Shown in pieces: positions 17,230-24,850 of a stretch of DNA of 64,000 nucleotides. This stretch comes from Caulobacter endophyticus. Its GTDB lineage: Bacteria > Pseudomonadota > Alphaproteobacteria > Caulobacterales > Caulobacteraceae. Position numbers and translations under genes: made by a program. The first letter of the stretch is position 1. Every line of letters starts with the position of its first letter. The stretch covers positions 1 to 64,000 of the forward strand of contig NZ_QDKQ01000014.1 of the NCBI RefSeq assembly GCF_003116815.1, in the 5' to 3' direction. The notes beneath the pieces are model-generated. The model made no database searches and was not told where the DNA came from. It worked only from the letters and a program-made list of their open reading frames with translations.

Positions 17230-17777
17230 CCTACGCCCTGTTCGAGACCGGTCGGCGCCTCGCCGCCGGCGACAAGCTCGCCGTCGCCCTGGCCGCCCAG
17301 GCGGTGGTGAACCAGCGCCCCGACGCGCCGATCCTGATCTTCGATCCCGACGGCCGGCAGGTGGACTTCGACCTGCGCGGAAGCCCCGAAGACCTCGCCG
17401 CGCGCCTGGCGCCCCCAGGAACCGTGGCCGAGCCCAAGGCCCCACGCGGCCGTGGCCGGCCCAAACTCGGCGTCGTCGCCCGTGAGGTCACCCTGCTGCC
17501 GCGCCACTGGGATTGGCTCGCCGCCCAGCCCGGCGGCGCCTCGGTCGCCCTGCGCAAGCTGGTCGAGACCGCCCGCCGCGAAGCCGAGGCCCCCGACCGC
17601 CAGCGCAGGGCCCGCGACGCGGCGTACCGCTTCGCCAGCGCCGCCGCCGGCGACGCGCCCGGTTTCGAGGCCGCCATGCGCGCGCTCTACGCCGGCGACC
17701 GGGAAGGGTTCGAGGCCGGGCTGGCGCAATGGCCGGCGGACGTGGCGGCGCATGCGCGGCTGCTTGCGGAATTCTAG
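17226..17777 (+). CDS. DUF2239 family protein
   Basis: 183 residues from ATG 17226. It starts with a compact domain (FETGRRLAAGDKLAVALA, ILIFDPDGRQVDFDLRG), then a basic linker PRGRGRPKLGVVAREVTLLP that resembles an AT-hook/RHH-like DNA-binding segment. Next come WDWLAAQPGGASVALRKLVE and an Ala/Arg-rich helical tail ending in an acidic-aromatic repeat (ALYAGDREGFEAGLAQWP). This architecture is that of DUF2239. No experimental function is known to me. Tight coupling with the GIY-YIG gene suggests a joint nucleic-acid related role. Confidence 0.78.
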   Translation: MTYALFETGRRLAAGDKLAVALAAQAVVNQRPDAPILIFDPDGRQVDFDLRGSPEDLAARLAPPGTVAEPKAPRGRGRPKLGVVAREVTLLPRHWDWLAAQPGGASVALRKLVETARREAEAPDRQRRARDAAYRFASAAAGDAPGFEAAMRALYAGDREGFEAGLAQWPADVAAHARLLAEF

Positions 17778-17779
17778 GA

Positions 17780-17909
17780 ACCTCCCCCTCTGGGGGAGGC
17801 GGCAGAAGGCCGGTGGGGGGAAGTTTTCGGCCGCCGATGTACTGGCCGATCCTGCACCAACTCCCCCCACCGATCGCTGCGCGATCGCCTCCCCCAGAGG
17901 GGGAGGTTC
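17780..17909. repeat. Inverted pair of palindromic repeats between convergent genes
   Basis: AACCTCCCCCTCTGGGGGAGG at 17780-17800 and its complement at 17889-17909 bracket ~130 bases. Inside are the GGCGGCAGAAGGCCGG and GATCGCTGCGCGATC secondary palindromes. The block fills exactly the space between the stops of DUF2239 and the ThuA-domain gene. Confidence 0.75.
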
Positions 17910-18926
17910 CTAGCGCCCCGTCTTCGCCCTGACCTCGGCGAGCAGCGGTCCATACGCCGCCTCGAACCTTGCCCGGTCCGCCTCCGGCTTGCCGGGATAG
18001 ACCTCCCGCAGCGCCGCGATCCGAACCGCCACGTCCAGCAGCCAGGCCTCGTCTTTCACCCGCGCCGCCCGCGCCTCCACATCGCTCTCGCCGGCATAGG
18101 TCAGCAGCGCCCGCACCTGGTCGCGCGCCTGCTCGCGGGGATTGGGCGCATCCTCGCCCCGCGCTCGCCACGCCGTCCATCGCACCGCCCGTACGATCTG
18201 CTCGGCGAAGCGCGGATCGACCCAGGTCGCCTCGTTGTGCCCAAGGTTGGTGAAGAACAGTCGCCCATTGCCCACCGAGCGCACCCAGCTGACCGGCACG
18301 GCATAGGGCCGCTTCAGCGGCGTGCCCGAAAAGTCGAGGCTCTGGATCACCCGCACGGCCGCCGGGTCGAAGCGCTTGTACTGGTAGATCTCCTCGACCA
18401 GGTCGACGCTGTGTCCCCACGGCGCGGCCAGCGGGTGATTGTCGAGCGTCTTGACCTGGACTTTCTGGTCCTCGGTCCACGGATGGCCGGCGAACTGGCC
18501 ATTGATGAAGGTCGTGTAGTCGAGGCCCGGCCCCTCGTAGGCCCAGGCCGTGTCGGCGGCGCTGTGCAGGCCCAGGAACCCCAGCTTGCCGGCTGCGAAC
18601 CGTTGCTGCACCGCGGCCCAGGCCTGCGGCGAGAGCGGCAGGGCGCCGGTGGTGTAGAACACCAGCACGTCCACGGTCGCCAGTCGCTCCGGCGTGATCT
18701 CGCGGGCGTCCTGGGTGACCTCGGCCGTGAAGGCGCCGCTGGCCTTGCCGATGGCGATCATCGCCGCCTCCGAAGGCGCGAAGCCTTCGGCGGGCCGCGT
18801 CACCGGCCGATGTCGCCAGCCGACCGACTGGTCGAGATAGAGCACCCGGATCGGCGTCTCCGCAGCGTTCGCCGCGCCCGCCGCCAGGGAGAAGACGATT
18901 GCGACGAGGGCCAGCAGGGCGCGCAC
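17910..18926 (-). CDS. Exported ThuA-domain protein
   Basis: 338 residues from GTG 18926 with a signal peptide ending ANA-AET near residue 22. The ThuA-like glutamine-amidotransferase fold shows as IRVLYLDQSVGWRHRP, VDVLVFYTTGALPLSP, GKLGFLGLHSAADTAW and GHPWTEDQKV, with the shared GLHSAADT loop. Then comes RPYAVPVSWVRSVGNGRLFFTNLGHNEATW. ThuA-domain proteins occur in trehalose/sugar utilisation and often in glycosidase fusions; the enzymatic role is unsettled. The next gene upstream (VOC protein) is 4 bases away on the same strand, so they form an operon. Confidence 0.85.
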   Translation of the reverse strand: MRALLALVAIVFSLAAGAANAAETPIRVLYLDQSVGWRHRPVTRPAEGFAPSEAAMIAIGKASGAFTAEVTQDAREITPERLATVDVLVFYTTGALPLSPQAWAAVQQRFAAGKLGFLGLHSAADTAWAYEGPGLDYTTFINGQFAGHPWTEDQKVQVKTLDNHPLAAPWGHSVDLVEEIYQYKRFDPAAVRVIQSLDFSGTPLKRPYAVPVSWVRSVGNGRLFFTNLGHNEATWVDPRFAEQIVRAVRWTAWRARGEDAPNPREQARDQVRALLTYAGESDVEARAARVKDEAWLLDVAVRIAALREVYPGKPEADRARFEAAYGPLLAEVRAKTGR

Positions 18927-18930
18927 GGGC

Positions 18931-19329
18931 TCAGGCCTTGCCGCCGCGCGGCTGCAGCAGGTCCCAGCGGTTGCCGTACAGGTCCTCGAACACGGCTACG
19001 CTGCCATAGGCCTCGTGGCGCGGCTCTTCGAGGAAGTTCACTCCCGCCGCGCTCAGCCGGACATGGTCGCCGTCGAAGTCGTCGGTGTGCAGGAAAAGCC
19101 AGACCCGGCCGCCGCCCTGGCCGCCGATCATCGCCGCCTGCCGCTCGTCGGCCGCCTTGGCCAGCAGGAACCGCGAGCCGCCCGGGCCCGGCGAGACCAC
19201 CACCCAGCGCTTGCCCGCGCCCAGTTCGCTGTCTTCGACCAGGTCGAAACCCATCTTGCCGACATAGAAGGCCAGGGCCTCGTCATAGTCGCGAACGAGC
19301 AGGGACAGGAGGGCGAGATGCTGGGCCAT
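18931..19329 (-). CDS. VOC (glyoxalase/bleomycin resistance) family protein
   Basis: 132 residues, one two-module VOC domain: LALLSLLVRDYDEALAFY at the N-terminus and a second half beginning RVWLFLHTDDFDGDHVRL. Metal-ligand positions are plausible at the N-terminal His and at E in VAVFEDLYGNRWDLLQP. Such proteins bind a divalent metal and act as glyoxalase, dioxygenase or resistance proteins; this subfamily (DLYGNRWDLLQP ending) is usually of unknown substrate. It precedes the ThuA gene by 4 bases. Confidence 0.87.
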   Translation of the reverse strand: MAQHLALLSLLVRDYDEALAFYVGKMGFDLVEDSELGAGKRWVVVSPGPGGSRFLLAKAADERQAAMIGGQGGGRVWLFLHTDDFDGDHVRLSAAGVNFLEEPRHEAYGSVAVFEDLYGNRWDLLQPRGGKA

Positions 19330-19356
19330 GGCGACTCACGCGTGGGGAAAGGGGTC

Positions 19357-20187
19357 TCAACCCCCGAACAGCTTGAGGATATAGCTCGGCGCGGCGTTGG
19401 CGATAGACAGCGACTTGATGGCCAGTTGCTGCTTGACCTGCAAGGCCTGCAGGCGCGTGGCCTCCTGGGCCATGTCGGCGTCGATCAGCCGGCCGACCGA
19501 GGCCTCCAGGGTGTCCTGCAGCTTGTTGATGAAGGTCAGGTGGCCGTCCAGCATGTTGGACCCGGTGCCCAGCCGCGACAGGGCCGAGGTGACGTTCTGC
19601 ATCGCCGTGTCCATCGCCTTGATGTCGGTCGAGGAGGGGGCGGTCAGCAGGTCGGCGCGCATGCCGGCCAGGGCCGCGCCGCCGGTCGACAGGTCCACGT
19701 GGTCGACGTCGATGGTCGAGTCGGCCTTGGCGTTGGCCAGGGCGCGGATGTTGCCGGTGTTGCCGGCCGAGATCAGGTTGACGCCGTTGAAGCTGGCGTT
19801 CTCGACCGCGCGGTCGATCTGCTTGCGCAGCGAGACGTAGTCGTCGTTCAGCAGCTTGCGGCTGGCGGTGGTCAGGCTGGGGTCCGACGCGGCCAGCATC
19901 TTCTGCTTCATCTGGTCGAGCAGGTCGGTGACCGTGTCGCCGGCCGCCAGGGCCACGTCCACCGTCGACTGGCCGCGCTGCAGCGAGGCGCGCACGGCAT
20001 CCAGCGACTTGGCCTCCGACGCCTGCATCTTGGCGGTGGCCCAGACGGCGGGATTGTCCTTGGGGGAGGAGATCTTCAGGCCGGTGGCGATACGGCGCAG
20101 CGTCGTCGCGAGGTCACGGTTGATCGTGCCCAGCGACTGCAGGGCGATCATCGCCCCGACGTTCGTGTTGATGCTGTTCTGCGGCAT
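19357..20187 (-). CDS. Flagellin (short alpha-proteobacterial type)
   Basis: 276 residues, the usual Caulobacter flagellin length. The N-terminal helix NSINTNVGAMIALQSLGTIN and LATTLRRIATGLKISSPKDN, and the C-terminal ALQVKQQLAIKSLSIANAAP-SYILKLFGG, are the D0/D1 coiled-coil segments that polymerise into the filament. The central variable domain is minimal, as in Caulobacter. The gene stands alone, without other flagellar genes; Caulobacter carries several dispersed flagellins used in series along the filament. Which paralogue this is cannot be told from sequence alone. Confidence 0.93.
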   Translation of the reverse strand: MPQNSINTNVGAMIALQSLGTINRDLATTLRRIATGLKISSPKDNPAVWATAKMQASEAKSLDAVRASLQRGQSTVDVALAAGDTVTDLLDQMKQKMLAASDPSLTTASRKLLNDDYVSLRKQIDRAVENASFNGVNLISAGNTGNIRALANAKADSTIDVDHVDLSTGGAALAGMRADLLTAPSSTDIKAMDTAMQNVTSALSRLGTGSNMLDGHLTFINKLQDTLEASVGRLIDADMAQEATRLQALQVKQQLAIKSLSIANAAPSYILKLFGG

Positions 20188-20221
20188 CGACCCGTTGTTC
20201 CCGGTGCGGCCTTCTGGCCAA

Positions 20222-20244
20222 GGGCGCGTTTTGCGTCCGCGCCC
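20222..20244 (-). promoter_or_regulatory. Stem-loop in the flagellin 5' leader
   Basis: GGGCGCG (20222-20228) and CGCGCCC (20238-20244) pair perfectly around a 9-base loop. The hairpin starts 35 bases before the flagellin ATG on the minus strand. In Caulobacter, flagellin mRNA (fljK) is controlled after transcription through its 5' leader by FlbT/FlaF. This stem is a candidate for such control, by inference only. No sigma-54 promoter could be recognised upstream. Confidence 0.4.
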
Positions 20245-20347
20245 ACCGTTGCACGTGTTGCGTTAGCGAAGCGTTAGTGGACGCGTAAAAGGCGCTGCGG
20301 CGGCCGGTGCTCGCTCATAGGGGGAGAGGTGGGCGGCGCACGAGACC

Positions 20348-20392
20348 CTCACCCTGAAGGGGGAGGCAGCCCGAAGGGCCGGAGGGGGAAGT
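20348..20392. repeat. REP-like palindrome, GGCCCGAAGGGCC type
   Basis: CACCCTGAAGGGGGAGGCAG followed by CCCGAAGGGCCGGAGGGGGA: two stacked palindromes of the same family as 21261, 41236, 44566 and 45358. It begins the gene-free island between the flagellin and methyltransferase genes. Confidence 0.7.
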
Positions 20393-20441
20393 CGCTGCTG
20401 AAGCACGCCGCCTCCGCCCTCTGCCAGTATAACCTCGCCTC

Positions 20442-20544
20442 CCTCGCCCTTGTGGCGAGGGTCCATGCCTGCCGCTGCTCAGACGGAGCAGACCTCGAAA
20501 GGTCTGAGCAGGCTGAACCATGGATCCTCGCCACAAGGGCGAGG
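20442..20544. repeat. Inverted repeat with 26-base arms (CTCGCCCTTGTGGCGAG family)
   Basis: The arm 20442-20467 is complementary to 20519-20544 with one mismatch; its core CTCGCCCTTGTGGCGAG is itself nearly palindromic. Between the arms is a second inverted pair (TGCTCAGAC / GTCTGAGCA). Any transcript would fold into a long cruciform-like hairpin. Confidence 0.75.
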
Positions 20545-20586
20545 AAGGCGGGAAATTGAGTTGAGCTCCGAGAGGCTATCCCCCAC

Positions 20587-20686
20587 CCGTAAAATCCCCG
20601 CGAAAGCGGGGACCCAGGCTTTTTCTGAAACGCGGGGTGCTCGACGATAAAACACCTGGGTCCCCGCTTTCGCGGGGATTTTACGG
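20587..20686. repeat. Perfect 32-bp inverted repeat built from two GTAAAATCCCCGC hairpins
   Basis: Bases 20587-20618 and 20655-20686 are exact reverse complements (32 of 32), separated by 36 bases. Each arm contains the CCCCGCGAAAGCGGGG hairpin also present at 166-213. This is a paired form (BIME-like) of the single unit seen at the left end of the window. Confidence 0.85.
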
Positions 20687-20710
20687 AAGAGAGTCCAGAG
20701 AGGCTCAAAG

Positions 20711-21412
20711 GGGATAGAGCAGCGTGGATCCCCGGCGTTCAGCGAAAAGTCCTGAACCAATCCAACGCCCTACAACTTTCTCATCCAATTCCATCAGACG
20801 CGCTCAGCCCTGAGCCATAATCAAACCGTCCCCGCCATGGGGAGGGCTCTTGGTACCGGCCCAAGCGTGGCGAGGACCGCATCGAGCGGGGCCGCTGGAA
20901 GCGTCGTGGGAAGGCGGGTTTGCAGGATCGCTCACGAGGCGTGATTGGGCCGCCAAGCCGTCCACGACGTAACGAGCGGGTCGACAGGGCCGGGATCGTC
21001 AAACCGGCCTAACAGGATCAGCCGAGGCCGCGCCGGATCACCGCGGGGCTATTGGTCCTGCCCGTCCGGGGGAAAGGCTGGCCCTTGGGTTGAAACATCA
21101 CCCGCGCCTCTGGCCCCTCCGAGACAAATGATGCGGCGGAGCGGTCGACGAAGCCGAAACGCTAAACAAACACACGGTCTCCGGGCTCCGCCCGGCCGCT
21201 CCGCGCCTCCCCGAACTAACGCGCCATCGCGCGGGAGACTGCGAAGCCGCGCCCAAAGATCCTCCCCCTGAAGGGGGAGGTGGCCCGAAGGGCCGGAGGG
21301 GGAAGTTCCTGATGCGCTCAGCACATCCCCGACGCCGCAATCCCTTCCCCCTCAGTCGCTCCGCGACAGCTCCCCCTTCAGGGGGAGCATCTTGTTCAGG
21401 GGGAGCATCTTG
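20711..21412 (+). repeat. Dispersed ~0.7 kb non-coding element, copy A
   Basis: From GGGGATAGAGCAGCG at 20711 to the REP pair ending near 21412, this region matches the reverse complement of 44484-45159, at roughly 90% identity by eye outside one variable patch (about 21040-21125). Conserved blocks include the stretch around CAAACCGTCCCCGCCATGGG (20823-20842) and the one around AAACGCTAAACAAAC (21157-21171). It ends in two REP palindromes (21261-21306, 21345-21391). No open frame is conserved between copies at the protein level. It could be a non-autonomous mobile element or a structured RNA; I cannot name it. Confidence 0.7.
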
Positions 21413-21418
21413 GCGCCT

Positions 21419-22174
21419 TCACCATCCCAGCGCCGCTTCCCCCCGCAGGATCGCCTCGGCCTGCGCCGAATGCTTTCCCCCGCCGCGGTCGTGCATCACC
21501 AGGGCCGGCAGCAGGACCAGCGGCGCCTTGCCCGTCTTCACCGCCCGCACCAGCACGCGCTTGGCCGGCGCATCGGCGAAGGGCTGCACCGGGCGGATGC
21601 GGAACGAGCCGGCCTTGGGCGCCAGCAGGCTAAGAATATCGGCCAGGCGGTCGGCGCGGTGGATCAGGGTGATCGTCCCTCCCTCGCGCACGGCCTTGAG
21701 GGCGAAGGCGGTCCAGGCGGCCAGACCGTCGTCAGCCATCCAGGCGCCGGTCTTTTCCCGGGCCGGGGCGCGCAGCGCTTTCGGGTCGTCGAAGAACGGG
21801 GGATTGCTCATCATCGCGTCGAAGACCGGCAGGGCCAGCGCCCGGAAGCCGGCGGCCACGTCGCCCTCGATGATCTCCACCCGATCGGCCAGCCCGTTCA
21901 GCGCCGCGTTCTCCCGCGCCAGGGCCGCGGCGGCGGAATCGCGCTCCAGTCCGACGAATCGTACGGATGGACGACGGGTCGCGGCGGCCAGCAGGGCCGC
22001 GCCGACGCCGCATCCGGCCTCGACGACGCGGTCTCCATCGGCCGCGTCGCAGGCCGCCGCCAGCAGGGCCGCATCGAGCCCGGCCCGGTATCCGGCGGCC
22101 GATTGGCGAAGCTTGACGCGGCCGTCGAGGACGCGGTCTTCGGTGACGGAGGGAACTGAGGTGGGGTCGGACAA
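21419..22174 (-). CDS. tRNA1(Val) adenine-N6 methyltransferase-like protein (TrmN6/YfiC type)
   Basis: 251 residues from TTG 22174. It is a class I SAM-dependent methyltransferase: VVEAGCGVGAALLA (motif I) near 48, VGLERDSAA, IIEGDV, and the N6-adenine catalytic motif SNPPFF near 125. The N-terminal RVLDGRVKLRQSAAGYRAGLDAALLAA is typical of the YfiC group, which methylates A37 of tRNA1(Val). It is divergent from the long-chain polyprenyl synthase gene, an arrangement common in alphaproteobacteria. Downstream lies the repeat island. Confidence 0.85.
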   Translation of the reverse strand: MSDPTSVPSVTEDRVLDGRVKLRQSAAGYRAGLDAALLAAACDAADGDRVVEAGCGVGAALLAAATRRPSVRFVGLERDSAAAALARENAALNGLADRVEIIEGDVAAGFRALALPVFDAMMSNPPFFDDPKALRAPAREKTGAWMADDGLAAWTAFALKAVREGGTITLIHRADRLADILSLLAPKAGSFRIRPVQPFADAPAKRVLVRAVKTGKAPLVLLPALVMHDRGGGKHSAQAEAILRGEAALGW

Positions 22175-22272
22175 CGTTTCGGGCCTTGTGCTCGCCTTGA
22201 CCCTGACCTATCCCGCCACCATTGTCGCTCGCAACGCCCATGGCGCTACGAGCGGCGTCGCCTGAGGAGTAT

Positions 22273-23289
22273 ATGGTCTTGGACGCAGCTGCAGCGACCC
22301 TCGCCCGTCAGCCGGGATCGGTGGATCGTCTCGTGCGCCTGGCCGCCGCCGACATGGGCGGCGTCGACCGCCTGATCACCGATCGCATGCAAAGCGACGT
22401 CCCGGTGATCCCGGCCCTGGCCGAGCACCTGATCGCCGCCGGCGGCAAGCGCCTGCGCCCGCTGCTGACCGTGGCCGCCGCGCGCCTGGCCGGGTCTGAC
22501 AACGACCATTGCCTGAAGCTGGCCGCCGCCGTCGAGTTCATCCACACCGCCACCCTGCTGCACGACGACGTGGTCGATGGCAGTCAGCTGCGTCGCGGCA
22601 AGGTCGCCGCCCACCTGATCTGGGGCGCGGCGCAAAGCGTGCTGGTCGGCGACTTCCTGTTCGCCCGCGCCTTCGAGCTGATGGTCGAGACCGACTCGAT
22701 GCGCGCCCTGCAGATCCTGGCCCAGGCCAGCCGCGTGATCGCCGAGGGCGAGGTCCTGCAGCTGATGCGCAGCCACGACCTCAACCTGTCGCAGGCGGTC
22801 TATCTCGAGATCATCGCGGCCAAGACCGCCGAGCTGTTCGCCGCCGCCGCCGAGGCCGGCGCCGTGTCGGCCGGCGTCGACGCCGATAAGTCCAAGGCCC
22901 TGCGCGACTACGGCATGAGCCTGGGCCTGGCCTTCCAGCTGGCCGATGACGCCCTCGACTACGGCGGCGCCACCGAGACCCTCGGCAAGAACGCCGGCGA
23001 CGACTTCCGCGAAGGCAAGGCGACCTTGCCGCTGCTGCTGGCCATCGCCCGCTCTGGTCCCCGCGAGGCCGAGTTCTGGGAGCGCGCCATCGGCCGCCGC
23101 GAGCAGACCGAGGCCGACTTCCGCCGCGCCCGCGAGCTGATCATCGGCACCGGGGCGCTGGACGCCACGCTCGACCTGGCCGCCGAGTACGCCGACAAGG
23201 CCAAGGCCGCCCTGGCGGTGTTCCCGGCCAATGACTGGCGCGAAAGCCTCGAAAGCCTCGCCGACTTCGCGGTCAGCCGCCGGGCCTGA
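22273..23289 (+). CDS. ispB: Long-chain polyprenyl (octaprenyl/decaprenyl) diphosphate synthase
   Basis: 338 residues from ATG 22273, chosen because GAGGAG sits just upstream; an ATG at 22222 lacks one. Motifs: GGKRLRPLL, first Asp-rich LLHDDVVD, QSVLVGDFLFARAFE, GEVLQL, AAKTAELFAAA and second Asp-rich LADDALDYGG. The DDxxD without insertion and small residues before it fit long-chain trans-prenyl synthases, which make the ubiquinone side chain. The following gene overlaps its stop (TGATG at 23287). Confidence 0.92.
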   Translation: MVLDAAAATLARQPGSVDRLVRLAAADMGGVDRLITDRMQSDVPVIPALAEHLIAAGGKRLRPLLTVAAARLAGSDNDHCLKLAAAVEFIHTATLLHDDVVDGSQLRRGKVAAHLIWGAAQSVLVGDFLFARAFELMVETDSMRALQILAQASRVIAEGEVLQLMRSHDLNLSQAVYLEIIAAKTAELFAAAAEAGAVSAGVDADKSKALRDYGMSLGLAFQLADDALDYGGATETLGKNAGDDFREGKATLPLLLAIARSGPREAEFWERAIGRREQTEADFRRARELIIGTGALDATLDLAAEYADKAKAALAVFPANDWRESLESLADFAVSRRA

Positions 23290-23813
23290 TGGCGAAGGGC
23301 TACAACCCGTCCGGTGATCCCCATGGCGTCGGTCGTCATCGCGGCGCCCACGCCGCCGGCGAGGCGGCCGGCAAGGTGATCGGCGGCGGTGTCGGGGTGC
23401 TGGTCGGCCTGGCCCTGATCCTCCTGTTCTTCGGCCCGCTGCTGTGGGCGCCGCTGCTGGCCGGCTTCGGCGCGGCCCGCCTCGCGCCCGGAACCTGGCA
23501 GCCCTGGCTGGCCGGCTTCGCGGCCGCCGCTCTGGCGGTCTTCGTCCAGTTCCTGCTGCTGGTGCAGAAAAGCCCGGTGCTGCGCTATCCGGTCGTCGCC
23601 GTGTTCTCGATCGCCTGGGTCGGCGGCCTGTGGCTGGAGCTCACCTCGCCTCCGCACGACTGGCTGACCACGGCTCCGGCCTGGCATGCGCCCGGCCCGT
23701 GGAGCTGGGCCCTGATCGGCCTGGGCGTCGTCGTCTATGCGGGCCTCTACCTCCTGGCCCTGTCGCGCTTCGGCAAGGGACGCTGGGCCAGGCGCTGGCA
23801 ACTTCTGCGGTGA
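23289..23813 (+). CDS. Four-helix membrane protein of unknown function
   Basis: 174 residues from ATG 23289, which overlaps the ispB stop by one base. After a polar Gly/His-rich start there are about four hydrophobic segments (near 30-52, 58-82, 90-112 and 135-158) and a basic C-terminus (RFGKGRWARRW). No family recognised. The coupling to ispB suggests co-expression but does not imply a role in quinone synthesis. Confidence 0.75.
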   Translation: MAKGYNPSGDPHGVGRHRGAHAAGEAAGKVIGGGVGVLVGLALILLFFGPLLWAPLLAGFGAARLAPGTWQPWLAGFAAAALAVFVQFLLLVQKSPVLRYPVVAVFSIAWVGGLWLELTSPPHDWLTTAPAWHAPGPWSWALIGLGVVVYAGLYLLALSRFGKGRWARRWQLLR

Positions 23814-23882
23814 ATTCGCCGTAAGCAAGCTCGACAACCCGAAGACGACTTCCCAAGTCTTCGGCGAGACGAAAGGACCGCG

Positions 23883-24281
23883 ATGATCCGCTTCATCCTC
23901 AACCTGCTCTGGTTTGTCCTCGGCGGCTGGCTGTCGGGCCTGCTGTGGCTGCTGGGCGGCCTGCTGCTGGCCATCACCATCGTCGGCCTGCCCTATGCCG
24001 GCGCGGCCTGGCGCATCGCCGGCTTCGCCTTCTGGCCGTTCGGCAAGGAGATCGTCAGCCGCGAGATCGTCACGGGTCGCAGCGACATCGGCACGGGTCC
24101 GCTGGGCTTCCTGCTGAACCTGATCTGGTTCGTGCTGGGCGGCTGGTACATCGCGCTCAGCCACCTGCTGATCGCGGTGGCCGAGGCCATCAGCATCATC
24201 GGCATCCCGTTCGCCATCAAGGACCTGCAACTGGCCTACATCGCCCTGGCCCCGATCGGCCGCACGGTGGTTCGCCGCTAG
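23883..24281 (+). CDS. YccF-domain inner-membrane protein
   Basis: 132 residues with two YccF repeats: RFILNLLWFVLGGWLSGL at the N-terminus and LGFLLNLIWFVLGGWYIAL in the middle. Each is followed by a second hydrophobic helix (ITIVGLPYAGAAWRIAGFAFWPFG and ISIIGIPFAIKDLQLAYIAL). This matches the whole YccF family length. The family is widespread and of uncertain function. The stop overlaps that of ccdB (convergent, 4 bases). Confidence 0.9.
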   Translation: MIRFILNLLWFVLGGWLSGLLWLLGGLLLAITIVGLPYAGAAWRIAGFAFWPFGKEIVSREIVTGRSDIGTGPLGFLLNLIWFVLGGWYIALSHLLIAVAEAISIIGIPFAIKDLQLAYIALAPIGRTVVRR

Positions 24282-24580
24282 AACCCGGTGAACAGCCGGT
24301 CCAGGGCGCGGCGTATCGCGTCCTCGTGGGCGGCGAGGGAGGCGATGCGCTGTCGAAGCGCCGCCGACCGAACCGCGGACAGGCCTGGAACCTGGATCGT
24401 CATGAGTTCGCCATCGATGGTCACTGGCACTTCCAGACCCGGTATTCCGTCGCCTCGGCGTACTGGTGCGACAACGATCTGGGGAAGGTCGCCGAGCAGG
24501 TGAGATGAAAGGACGACGACATAGGGCGCTGCGGAGCGCATCTGAGAGGCAGGATTTTCGAACAGGTCGAACTGCCGCAC
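24278..24580 (-). CDS. ccdB: CcdB-family toxin
   Basis: 100 residues from GTG 24580, matching the ~101-residue CcdB fold. MRQFDLFENPASQMRSAAPY and VVVLSSHLLGDLPQIVVAPV give the N-terminal strands. The C-terminus AALRQRIASLAAHEDAIRRALDRLFTGF is the helix that in F-plasmid CcdB ends in Trp-Gly-Ile and contacts gyrase; here it ends FTGF. CcdB poisons DNA gyrase. It follows ccdA directly (TGA then GTG, no gap). The C-terminal divergence leaves gyrase poisoning plausible but untested. Confidence 0.88.
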   Translation of the reverse strand: MRQFDLFENPASQMRSAAPYVVVLSSHLLGDLPQIVVAPVRRGDGIPGLEVPVTIDGELMTIQVPGLSAVRSAALRQRIASLAAHEDAIRRALDRLFTGF

Positions 24581-24832
24581 TCACCAGGTTCGCATATAGT
24601 CGGACAGCAAGCCATGCTCCTCGACGAAAGCGTTATGGGCCTTGATCGCCTCGGCGTTCTCTTCCGCCCACCGCCTGGCGCGTTCCTCGGCGCCGGCGGG
24701 ATCGACCTTCTGGAGGTGCAGGCGAAGTTGCCGCTCGCTCATGCCGGCGACCGAAATCCCTAGCCGCCGCGCCTGCGCCAGCAGTTCCGGATCTATGTTC
24801 TCTGCCGAGATGTCGAGTTCGGGCTTGCCCAT
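24581..24832 (-). CDS. ccdA: CcdA-family antitoxin
   Basis: 83 residues from ATG 24832. The N-terminus (KPELDISAENIDPELLAQARRLGISVAGMSERQLR) resembles a ribbon-helix-helix DNA-binding domain. The C-terminal half (ERARRWAEENAEAIKAHNAFVEEHGLLSDYMRTW) is the characteristic CcdA toxin-binding tail. It should neutralise CcdB and repress the pair. There is no Shine-Dalgarno before the ATG, and only 18 bases separate it from the fumC terminator; TATATT 3 bases before the ATG could be a -10 for a leaderless or very short-leader message. Confidence 0.88.
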   Translation of the reverse strand: MGKPELDISAENIDPELLAQARRLGISVAGMSERQLRLHLQKVDPAGAEERARRWAEENAEAIKAHNAFVEEHGLLSDYMRTW

Positions 24833-24850
24833 GGAATATAGCCTAGCACG

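Noticed and set aside
20220..20275. Sigma-54 promoter for the flagellin gene
   Set aside because: TTGCACG/TTGC words are present but on the wrong strand or with wrong spacing for TGGCAC-N5-TTGC.
20348..21412. Possible CRISPR array in the repeat island
   Set aside because: Repeats are palindromic, of different families and unequal spacing, without a run of identical repeats and unique spacers, and no cas genes are near.
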